Source: Candidatus Woesearchaeota archaeon CG10_big_fil_rev_8_21_14_0_10_32_9
GTDB taxonomy: Archaea > Nanobdellota > Nanobdellia > Woesearchaeales > 21-14-0-10-32-9
Assembly: GCA_002762915.1 (NCBI GenBank)
Contig: PCYF01000056.1
Coordinates: 1-18,334 of the forward strand
DNA: 18,334 nucleotides
Reading direction: 5' to 3'
Shown: positions 1 to 5,594 of the stretch, piece by piece
Layout: the number at the start of each line of letters is the position of its first letter
Numbering within the stretch: the stretch's first letter is position 1
Position numbers and translations under genes: made by a program
The notes under the pieces: generated by a model
The model's input: only the letters and a program-made list of their open reading frames with translations
The model's database searches: none
What the model was told of the DNA's origin: nothing

Positions 1-27
1 ATGAGATTCACTTTAATTACCTTTATG

Positions 28-48
28 ATTGCCTTGACAAAAGGCAAT
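28..48. other. 8-bp inverted repeat (hairpin)
   Basis: ATTGCCTT at 28-35 and AAGGCAAT at 41-48 form a perfect 8-bp stem around the 5-nt loop GACAA. No poly-T follows, so it is not a classical terminator for either strand. It may lie in the 3' region of a gene ending left of the window, or be an operator for the gene starting at 140. The structure is seen directly; any function is inference. Confidence 0.4.
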
Positions 49-76
49 ACTTGATTTGAGAAATTCGAATTAAGAA

Positions 77-88
77 ATTTAAAAAATA
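77..88 (+). promoter_or_regulatory. TATA-like box for the 140-1705 gene
   Basis: The A/T run ATTTAAAAAATA is centred near 82, which would place transcription start near 108. This leaves a leader of about 30 nt carrying a Shine-Dalgarno site. It is less distinct than the other TATA boxes in the window because its surroundings are also A-rich. Confidence 0.4.
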
Positions 89-104
89 AAAAAACGTTTG
101 GAAT

Positions 105-134
105 CTTGAAATTATTTTTTGATTTCAAGGGAGG
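105..134 (+). promoter_or_regulatory. Leader hairpin and Shine-Dalgarno site
   Basis: CTTGAAAT (105-112) pairs perfectly with ATTTCAAG (122-129) around a 9-nt U-rich loop, at the predicted 5' end of the mRNA. The Shine-Dalgarno sequence GGGAGG (129-134) starts at the foot of this stem. It lies 5 nt upstream of the ATG at 140 and decides that start over the in-frame ATG at 119. The hairpin could protect the transcript end or modulate ribosome access. Confidence 0.5.
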
Positions 135-139
135 AAAAA

Positions 140-1705
140 ATGAAAGAAAAAACAATATTTGGAATAATGGCTGTTTTGTTATTATTTTTAATGACAATAG
201 GTGTTGCCTCTGCAGATACTCCGTCAACGAGAGTAGTTCTTGCTGTTGGTGGTGAAGAAAGATTGACTATTGATGGTTCTGTTGGTATGACTTTGGATTC
301 TGTTTATTATGTGCCTGGCGCTATTGATAATGGCGCGAATATAATTTTTAGTGTTAAAAATTCGGTGAATGATGTTGTGCCTGTGGCTAAGTTTATGGCT
401 CAGGGTACTAAATTGCAATTTAATGGGCTTACATTTTATGTGGAAAGGGTAGGTGAGACATCTATTATTTTGGAATATGGGTATGGTTCTGTAGGTCCTG
501 ATGTTGTTGAAATACCAATTACGTCAGTAACGAATCCTTCAAGAACTATTTCAACTGAACCTACTACGATGACTTATCAAGGAGCACTTGTTGCAAATGG
601 TTGTGAATTAATTGAAGCTACAAAGAACTTTTTGAATAAAGAAGAAATATCTTTTTCAATTATATCTAGCAAAGATCTACCCAGTAAAAATTTCGAAGAT
701 TTATTTTCGAACGATAATGCAAAGAGGTCTATAAATTTAGCTGAATGTGTTGCAAAAGGTAAAGTTTTACCTCCATTTAATGTGGCCATAGCAAATGATG
801 CGCCTCAAAGTGATGTTATGTTAACAACAAATTACTTGGCATATTTGCAAGGTATTTATGGTACGAAATCTGTTGAGTCAGATTACGTGGTAAATATTCT
901 TCCAATAGGCGTAGCTGTGTTGTTTGATGAATTTGATTTTTCAAAAGTAGATTCTCAAATAACTGTTGTTATATACAATGACGAAGCAGTTATAGTTGTT
1001 GGACAAAATACACTTCCGGTATTTATAGCAAACTCTGGAAAAGATGTCTTAATTAATCCTTCAGGATTAGAAGGAGATTATGCTTGTGCTCCGGGATGCA
1101 AGGAAGTTGAAGATGGTTGCTTGTGTCCAAAGATAAGAATTACAAAAAAATCAGGACAAGGTTTTGAAATTGCCTCATCAACAAGCGCATCTGTTGTTGC
1201 TAAAGAAATAAGAATTCAACCAGGATCAGATTATATTGAGGCAGTATCTGCTAACTCTATTCCATCAGTGAGAATTGGTAATTCTGACTTGGCAGAAGGA
1301 ATGGCTATTGATGTTGCAGGATACAAAAATGTTTTTGTTTCAACAAACAAGAATAGTCTTGAAACTTATTTGAAAGAAGGACAAATCTCTATTAAAACAA
1401 GAGAAACTTTGATTAATGATGAGAATGGTATTTCTGTTGAAACATCTTCTGGAAACAAAGAACTAAAAATTCTTCCAACAGTGGCTTCAGAAAAAGCAAA
1501 AGAAGTTTTGTCTGATAAGTATAGTGAATTAGAGTTGAAAGAAGTTGGTAACAAGATTGTATATGTTTCGAACGAAGACAAACAGTATAAGATTTTTGGA
1601 TTTATTCCTGCCTCAAGTAAAGTTACTGCTCAGATTGACGCAGAAACTGGAGAAACACAAGTTTCAAATCCTTGGTATGCTGGAATAAGCGTAGAAACAA
1701 AGTAA
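140..1705 (+). CDS. Secreted protein of unknown function, 521 aa
   Basis: I do not recognise the family. The start at 140 is chosen because GGGAGG lies just upstream. The N-terminus is a clear signal peptide: a basic start (MKEK), a hydrophobic core of about 17 residues, and an Ala-Ser-Ala cleavage region near residue 25. The mature protein is rich in Val, Ser, Thr, Asn and Gly with alternating polar and hydrophobic residues, as expected for beta-sandwich surface proteins. A short Cys-rich segment (CAPGC and CLC motifs) lies near residues 314-330, suggesting a disulfide-stabilised knob or metal site. No C-terminal membrane anchor follows, so the protein is probably secreted or held by S-layer or glycan contacts. 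It is monocistronic, with its own terminator, convergent with the next gene. An S-layer or envelope structural role is possible but unproven. Confidence 0.85.
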   Translation: MKEKTIFGIMAVLLLFLMTIGVASADTPSTRVVLAVGGEERLTIDGSVGMTLDSVYYVPGAIDNGANIIFSVKNSVNDVVPVAKFMAQGTKLQFNGLTFYVERVGETSIILEYGYGSVGPDVVEIPITSVTNPSRTISTEPTTMTYQGALVANGCELIEATKNFLNKEEISFSIISSKDLPSKNFEDLFSNDNAKRSINLAECVAKGKVLPPFNVAIANDAPQSDVMLTTNYLAYLQGIYGTKSVESDYVVNILPIGVAVLFDEFDFSKVDSQITVVIYNDEAVIVVGQNTLPVFIANSGKDVLINPSGLEGDYACAPGCKEVEDGCLCPKIRITKKSGQGFEIASSTSASVVAKEIRIQPGSDYIEAVSANSIPSVRIGNSDLAEGMAIDVAGYKNVFVSTNKNSLETYLKEGQISIKTRETLINDENGISVETSSGNKELKILPTVASEKAKEVLSDKYSELELKEVGNKIVYVSNEDKQYKIFGFIPASSKVTAQIDAETGETQVSNPWYAGISVETK

Positions 1706-1714
1706 TAAAAAAAT

Positions 1715-1732
1715 ATTTTTTTCTTTTTTTTT
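1715..1732 (+). terminator. Poly-T terminator after the secreted protein gene
   Basis: Two T runs (7 and 9 nt) separated by one C begin 10 nt after the stop codon at 1705. This matches archaeal oligo-T termination. It sits just before the end of the convergent gene at 1739. Confidence 0.65.
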
Positions 1733-1738
1733 AAATTA

Positions 1739-2014
1739 TTAACTCAATCCGAAACTTTCTTCGAACTCTTTCATTTCTCTTAATTTATTCAAGAATTTAT
1801 GTCCTCTATCTGTAATTATTAAGTATTCATAATTCTTTTTTGCTATTTTTCCTATGAACTCCTTTTCAATAAGTTCCTCTAAGTACGAGCTCATTTGATT
1901 ATGAGATAAGTTTGACTTGTACATCAAGTGTGTAGGTTTTATCTCTCCGCCTTTTGATTGTATTGCGGAGAGCATATCTTCAATGATTTGCATTCTATCT
2001 CTTTTTTTTGGCAT
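1739..2014 (-). CDS. Winged-helix DNA-binding regulator, 91 aa
   Basis: A small basic protein with the layout of archaeal predicted transcriptional regulators of the winged-helix type (COG3432/HTH_45-like, recognised by pattern only). A helical segment at about residues 6-21 is followed by a helix-turn-helix (THLMYKSNLSHNQMSSYLEELI, cited in part: THLMYKSNLS and MSSYLEELI). A wing follows with a Tyr-Leu-Ile-Ile-Thr strand and the typical TDRG turn before a C-terminal helix. The start codon lies inside the 3' end of the upstream membrane protein gene (20-nt overlap). GGTG, 7 nt before the ATG, may act as a weak Shine-Dalgarno site, so translation is probably coupled. It likely binds DNA, perhaps controlling its own operon. 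The tight pairing with a 7-TM protein suggests a membrane-signal partner, which is inference. Confidence 0.85.
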   Translation of the reverse strand: MPKKRDRMQIIEDMLSAIQSKGGEIKPTHLMYKSNLSHNQMSSYLEELIEKEFIGKIAKKNYEYLIITDRGHKFLNKLREMKEFEESFGLS

Positions 2015-2696
2015 AGTTTAGCACCATTGTGAGCGAAATTAAAAGTAAAATGTATCCTATTAATTGTATTAATTCGGCAAGCACATATAGTACGCTAAGC
2101 AATTGTATTATTAGAAATACTGCTTGACTAAGACTTAATACAAAAAAACTAGCAGAAATTAATTTTGTTACTTCTATTTTGTTTTTCACATAATTTTTGT
2201 AATAAAATATTGCTATTGCTATTGAGAGAATAAAACTTGTTAGATGAAAAGACAAATATGCCGAAGTGCTCAAGAAAATGGATATTACTAAAAGATAAAC
2301 TGTAAATAAAAACATTGACTTGTGTTTTAATTTTACTAATATTGAGAATAGTATGAATAATCCTATTAATCCGGATATTGCGTATAGTAAGAATAGAGCA
2401 ACATAAAAATTGTTGTATGCTTGTAATTGATAAACAACTTCATCAGCTATGTGAAACATGTTTATTTTGTATTGAGTTAAATAAACTGAGAAATAAGTTA
2501 TTACCTTGAATATTAATGATGCTGCTAAAAAAGTCATTGCTATGAACATATTTCTTTGGTTTTTGTTAGAATTATTAATTTTGTAAAACTTCCATGCAGT
2601 TATCGCTATGAATGCAAGCACCAAAGCACTAAATAGATCTATGTATAAATCAGGTCCTGCGAACCATGTCGGTCCAAAGAAAGTTGTTATATCCAT
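1995..2696 (-). CDS. Seven-TM membrane protein, partner of the wHTH regulator
   Basis: 233 aa with seven predicted hydrophobic segments at roughly 19-38, 50-72, 97-121, 127-145, 147-166, 177-200 and 203-226. The loops are short and the C-terminus is basic (AKKKR), so the C-terminus is probably cytoplasmic and the N-terminus outside. There are no Cys, and I see no retinal lysine motif, transporter signature or catalytic motif. It is the first gene of a two-gene minus-strand unit. The downstream winged-helix gene overlaps its end by 20 nt. The architecture suggests a membrane sensor controlling a cytoplasmic DNA-binding protein, but no family is recognised and the role is inference. A TATA-like element 27 nt upstream suggests a leaderless transcript. 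Confidence 0.85.
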   Translation of the reverse strand: MDITTFFGPTWFAGPDLYIDLFSALVLAFIAITAWKFYKINNSNKNQRNMFIAMTFLAASLIFKVITYFSVYLTQYKINMFHIADEVVYQLQAYNNFYVALFLLYAISGLIGLFILFSILVKLKHKSMFLFTVYLLVISIFLSTSAYLSFHLTSFILSIAIAIFYYKNYVKNKIEVTKLISASFFVLSLSQAVFLIIQLLSVLYVLAELIQLIGYILLLISLTMVLNYAKKKR

Positions 2697-2716
2697 TTAC
2701 TCTTAGTTAGTAATTT

Positions 2717-2728
2717 GGTTTAAAAAAC
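2717..2728 (-). promoter_or_regulatory. TATA box for the 7-TM/wHTH unit
   Basis: On the minus strand GTTTTTTAAACC is centred about 27 nt upstream of the ATG at 2696. The mRNA would begin at or next to the start codon. The promoter diverges from that of the 62-aa gene at 2807. Confidence 0.5.
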
Positions 2729-2763
2729 TTATGAATATTTAGTATGGAGGTCTTGTTCACACG

Positions 2764-2773
2764 CCTTTTATAC
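2764..2773 (+). promoter_or_regulatory. TATA box for the 62-aa gene
   Basis: CTTTTATACTT (centred near 2769) would place transcription start near 2795. That leaves about a 12-nt leader made almost entirely of the Shine-Dalgarno sequence. Confidence 0.5.
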
Positions 2774-2806
2774 TTCTTACGCGCTACATATGTTGAGGTG
2801 ATTCAC

Positions 2807-2995
2807 ATGAAACACAAACAAAGGATGGGAGATTTAGAGCTATTAAGTGAGGCAAAAGATCTTGATTATAGTGCGGAAGGATATCAAGGTTTGAAAGACT
2901 ACGAAGTTGCTTACCTAGAGTATAGGAAGAGCAGGATTAAACATAATTCAGATGAACTCCTTCTCACACCAGACTTAGGGGATGAATTCTCCTAG
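2807..2995 (+). CDS. Small charged protein of unknown function, 62 aa
   Basis: I do not recognise this protein. The ATG at 2807 is chosen over the in-frame ATG at 2744 because GAGGTGAT (2795-2802), an 8-nt match to the usual anti-Shine-Dalgarno end of archaeal 16S rRNA, precedes it at ideal spacing. The TATA box at 2764-2773 also lies inside the longer reading frame. The product is hydrophilic, rich in Lys, Glu, Asp, Leu and Tyr, without Cys or TM segments. It probably has a central helix (YEVAYLEYRKSR) and an acidic tail. Its last codons and stop lie inside a strong intrinsic-terminator hairpin, so the gene forms a compact unit of about 215 nt. It could be a small cytoplasmic regulator, or an RNA-based element in which translation affects termination. 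Neither is shown. Confidence 0.65.
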   Translation: MKHKQRMGDLELLSEAKDLDYSAEGYQGLKDYEVAYLEYRKSRIKHNSDELLLTPDLGDEFS

Positions 2996-3011
2996 TATGT
3001 CTGGTTTTTTT
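2969..3011 (+). terminator. Bacterial-style intrinsic terminator overlapping the 62-aa ORF
   Basis: CCAGAC (2969-2974) pairs with GTCTGG (2999-3004). Inside it TAGGGGA (2976-2982) pairs with TCTCCTA (2988-2994), allowing one G-U pair, around the loop TGAAT. Seven T residues follow directly (3005-3011). The stop codon TAG (2993-2995) lies in the inner stem. A GC-containing hairpin plus poly-T is much more elaborate than the plain T tracts used elsewhere in the window. Confidence 0.8.
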
Positions 3012-3060
3012 ATTTCTTATAACTTCAAAATTTTGTAATTGTTTTTTTTAAGAAAAGAAG

Positions 3061-3183
3061 CGCCCGGGGTGAGATTTGAACTCACGATCCCAAAGGGACA
3101 GGATGTTTGCGATATAGTAGGTTTTCATAAACACCAGTTGGTATTTAGCAATCCTGCGCTATACCAGGCTAAGCGACCCGGGC
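3061..3183 (-). tRNA. tRNA-Ser(GCU) with a 41-nt intron
   Basis: On the minus strand the acceptor stem GCCCGGG pairs with CCCGGGC, followed by discriminator G73 and no encoded CCA. The D arm is GCT...AGC, the anticodon stem CAGGA/TCCTG, and the T arm GTGAG-TTCAAAT-CTCAC. The long variable region forms a TCCC/GGGA stem, so this is a class II tRNA. After intron removal the anticodon loop reads TTGCTAA, giving anticodon GCU. The class II arm and G73 both support serine. Length is 82 nt without the intron. A TATA box lies about 28 nt upstream. SerRS is encoded 2.4 kb away. Confidence 0.93.
3105..3145 (-). other. tRNA-Ser intron at position 37/38
   Basis: The intron lies directly after A37. A bulge-helix-bulge core can be drawn: TTGC of the anticodon loop pairs with GCAA in the 3' part of the intron, flanked by the 3-nt bulges TAA (5' site) and ACA (3' site). 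This is the recognition shape for archaeal tRNA splicing endonuclease. The intron interior can fold through a GGT...ACC stem but the outer helix is weak, so this is a relaxed motif. Confidence 0.85.
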
Positions 3184-3205
3184 ATACTGTCTAGAAGCTT
3201 ATCCT

Positions 3206-3217
3206 TTTTTATAAAAG
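3206..3217 (-). promoter_or_regulatory. TATA box for tRNA-Ser
   Basis: On the minus strand ACTTTTATAAAA is centred about 28 nt upstream of the tRNA 5' end at 3183, the usual archaeal promoter spacing. Confidence 0.6.
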
Positions 3218-3241
3218 TTTTGAATTGAGATTGTAAAAACC

Positions 3242-3249
3242 TTTATATA
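3242..3249 (+). promoter_or_regulatory. TATA box for the transglutaminase-like gene
   Basis: TTTATATA is centred 28 nt before the ATG at 3274, so the mRNA is leaderless or nearly so. It diverges from the tRNA-Ser promoter. Confidence 0.65.
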
Positions 3250-3273
3250 TCAGGAATATAATTTCAGAGTCAG

Positions 3274-5214
3274 ATGAATTTTTTAAAATTAGTATTAATA
3301 CAATTTTTACTTGTTCTGTTTTTTGCTAGTTTTGTTTCGGCAAATGATTTTGATACAAGAACTTATTTGGATATTAATTCTGTTGTTTCTGTTCCTATTT
3401 CTTTTTTGACTACTGGAAATAATCCTGAGCTGGATATTTTGATTGTTAATTATACTTGGATGCCTAGAGAAGATTATCGTCAGCAAATAAAGAGTTTATA
3501 CATGTCTCCAACTGCGGAGAATCATGATACTTATGCGTTATTCAAAGTTTATGATCCTGTTGATTTCACCTTGTTTGTTAATTTTACTACGAGAACGTCT
3601 TCTAATCCTTTAGAGATTAATGATAAGATTGCGTTTCCAATTGATGGGTTAGGACCGTCTTTAATTCAGTATACTGAACCTTCTGAGTTGATAGATATTA
3701 CTCCAGAAATTAGAAAAATTGCAAATGATGTTGCTGCTGGCGAAGACGATCTTTATGTTGTTGCGTTTAAGCTTGCAGATTGGGTTAATACAAATATTGA
3801 GTATAATTTGAGTACAACTACTGCTGAAGCGGATCTTCCTGCATCCTGGGTTTTGAGAGAAAAGCAAGGCGTTTGTGATGAATTGTCTAATTTGTATATT
3901 GCTATGGCTAGAAGTTTAGGTATTCCTGCAAGATTTGTTTCTGGTATCGCATATACAGAATCAGAATTATTTTCAGAAAATTGGGGGGCTCATGGTTGGG
4001 CAGAAGTTTATTTCCCAGGTCATGGTTGGGTTCCTTTTGATGTTACATATAATCAATTAGGTTTTCTTGACGCTACTCACATAAAAATTGATGATGGTTC
4101 TGAAGGAGAAAAATATAGTGTTAAATATACTTGGAAATCTAATAATATTAAAGTTCAGCCCGGAGAGTTTTCAATTACTAGTGCTGTTGCAAATCAGGGA
4201 TCTGCGAAGTCTCCTGATGTTGGAATTTCTGTTGATTTTTTTAAAGATGAAGTTAATCTCGGATCATATAATGTAATCACTGCTGAAGTTGAAAATTTAA
4301 GAGATTATTACGTCGCTAGGACTTTGTTTATTTCAAGAACTTCTAATCTTGAAATTGTAGATGAAGAGATTAAGGATGTTTTGTTGAAGCCTCATGAGAA
4401 AAAGACGGTTTCGTGGATTTTGAAAGTCAGCGATTCTATTAGTAGCAATTTTATTTATACATTTCCTGTGAATGTTTATACTTCATTTAGCGCAGAGGAT
4501 CAAAAAGATTTTACTGCTAAAAAAGGATTTGAGGATGTTAGTTTAGCTTCTGCAGAAAATTTTGCAGGTTTGCACGAGGATGTTTTTGTACCTTCTTTTG
4601 ATTTTAGTTGTAGTATCTTAGATAATATAATATATGTTGATTCAGATGCAACTATTAATTGTAATTTGGTTGGTGAAGAAGGTATTTCCGGAACTATTTG
4701 TTTAGAATCTGAGTGTGAAGATTTGGATTCTCCTACATATTCGCAGAAATATTCCTTGAAGGTAGATACTTCAACACCAGGATTCAAAACTTTGTCTGTA
4801 GATGTGAAAAGTTCTAAAGGTTCTGCTTCGTATTTTTTGACTTTGAAAATTTTGGATGATGCTAAATTGGATTTGATTGATTTGACTTTTCCAGAGAGTA
4901 TTAGTTTTGATGGAGATGATTCTATTAACTTTAAACTTGAAAAAACATCTGATAGTACTCCTGTTAATGTGTCTGTAAAGCTTGATGGAGGTTTGTTTGA
5001 ACAGAGTTGGGTCGCAGATTCCATTTATGGCGTTCAAGATTTTGCACTGAATTTTAAGGGATTGGATTTAAACGATGGAGACAACAAGTTTAAGATAACT
5101 GTTGATTATTTTGATGAAAAGGGAAAGAAGTTTTCAGAAGAAAAAGATTTTTCTATTAATATGAATGGTCTTAATTTGTGGCAGAAGTTTTTGCATTGGT
5201 TTAGAATAATTTAA
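3274..5214 (+). CDS. Secreted transglutaminase-like (papain-fold) protein, 646 aa
   Basis: A signal peptide (residues 1-23, ending VSA) is followed by a beta-rich N-terminal region and a transglutaminase-like core at about 150-275. The expected triad is present: Cys201 in QGVCDE, His240 in AHGWAEVY and Asp256 in PFDVTY. The spacing matches the transglut_core family, whose members are usually peptidases or amide-bond enzymes. The remainder (about 280-625) looks like two or three Ig-like or CARDB-type modules with an isolated Cys pair region near 449-489. The C-terminus is short and amphipathic (LWQKFLHWFRII) and may contact the membrane. It would act outside the cell, for example on envelope proteins or peptides, but the substrate is unknown. 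The start is supported by the TATA box 28 nt upstream. It appears to be transcribed alone, with an A/U hairpin terminator. Confidence 0.88.
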   Translation: MNFLKLVLIQFLLVLFFASFVSANDFDTRTYLDINSVVSVPISFLTTGNNPELDILIVNYTWMPREDYRQQIKSLYMSPTAENHDTYALFKVYDPVDFTLFVNFTTRTSSNPLEINDKIAFPIDGLGPSLIQYTEPSELIDITPEIRKIANDVAAGEDDLYVVAFKLADWVNTNIEYNLSTTTAEADLPASWVLREKQGVCDELSNLYIAMARSLGIPARFVSGIAYTESELFSENWGAHGWAEVYFPGHGWVPFDVTYNQLGFLDATHIKIDDGSEGEKYSVKYTWKSNNIKVQPGEFSITSAVANQGSAKSPDVGISVDFFKDEVNLGSYNVITAEVENLRDYYVARTLFISRTSNLEIVDEEIKDVLLKPHEKKTVSWILKVSDSISSNFIYTFPVNVYTSFSAEDQKDFTAKKGFEDVSLASAENFAGLHEDVFVPSFDFSCSILDNIIYVDSDATINCNLVGEEGISGTICLESECEDLDSPTYSQKYSLKVDTSTPGFKTLSVDVKSSKGSASYFLTLKILDDAKLDLIDLTFPESISFDGDDSINFKLEKTSDSTPVNVSVKLDGGLFEQSWVADSIYGVQDFALNFKGLDLNDGDNKFKITVDYFDEKGKKFSEEKDFSINMNGLNLWQKFLHWFRII

Positions 5215-5238
5215 ATTAAGTTGTAAGAATTGTTGAAT

Positions 5239-5260
5239 AAAAAAGTTCTAGAATTTTTTT
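5239..5260 (+). terminator. A/U-rich hairpin terminator
   Basis: AAAAAAGTT (5239-5247) can pair with AATTTTTTT (5252-5260), with one G-U pair, around the loop CTAG, ending in a T run. It lies 25 nt after the transglutaminase-like gene. As it is nearly symmetrical it could also terminate minus-strand transcription. Confidence 0.55.
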
Positions 5261-5263
5261 AAT

Positions 5264-5407
5264 TTATGCGGCAATGTAATTTAATTCGTACATTGGTTGG
5301 TATGATGGAACTTTTGAGTGAACTTTTAATCTGTAGTTGTTGAACCTGTTTGATAAGGCCCGAGAAGTTAAATCGTTTTTTAATGGTCTGAGTTTCGTTA
5401 GTACCAC
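5264..5407 (-). pseudogene. Possible 47-codon remnant of a transposase/integrase C-terminus
   Basis: In the serS upstream region the minus strand is open for 47 codons, from a GTG at 5407 (just after an in-frame TAG) to a TAA at 5264-5266. The translation looks like real protein. It contains RFNNYRLKVHS and a later YQPMYEL, which loosely match the N-x-Y-R-x-H-S...P-M-E spacing at the C-terminus of rve-type integrase or IS3/IS481-like transposases. No catalytic DDE segment, intact terminal repeats or convincing start is visible, so if coding it is a decayed fragment. Part of it also forms a CAATGTA/TACATTG inverted repeat at 5273-5296. The rest of the 380-nt interval holds only a terminator and the serS promoter. 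Confidence 0.3.
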
Positions 5408-5563
5408 CTAGTATACATAAAGCTACATTAGAGAATTACAACTTGTATTTATACTTTTCTATGTTTTTCGTCTAAAAGGGCTTATTTCTTTTCCATAGGG
5501 TAAATTAAATAATTGTTTTCAATATGGAAGATAATTGTTTTTGATGCGTATAACACCAAAATG

Positions 5564-5572
5564 TTTTTATAC
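5564..5572 (+). promoter_or_regulatory. TATA box for serS
   Basis: GTTTTTATAC is centred 27 nt upstream of the ATG at 5595. It falls inside the longer in-frame reading from 5535, which argues against that upstream start. Confidence 0.65.
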
Positions 5573-5594
5573 ATTCGCCATTATCACAACATTT

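Noticed and set aside
2744..2806. N-terminal extension of the 62-aa protein
   Set aside because: It overlaps the promoter; the near-perfect Shine-Dalgarno site points to the ATG at 2807.
4500..5037. Long minus-strand frames (174 and 88 codons) inside the transglutaminase-like gene
   Set aside because: They lie opposite a well-supported gene and have no promoter, Shine-Dalgarno site or recognisable domain. They arise from codon bias of the plus-strand gene.
5300..5395. Box C/D-like motifs (TGATGG and CTGA) suggesting a guide sRNA
   Set aside because: The spacing (about 90 nt) is too long for an archaeal C/D sRNA, and the C and D' boxes do not fit the consensus.
5510..5545. Direct repeat of ATAATTGTTTT
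   Set aside because: Two copies of 11 A/T-rich nucleotides in AT-rich intergenic DNA are expected by chance and show no further structure.
5535..5594. Twenty-residue N-terminal extension of SerRS
   Set aside because: The TATA box lies inside it and the family N-terminus matches the ATG at 5595.
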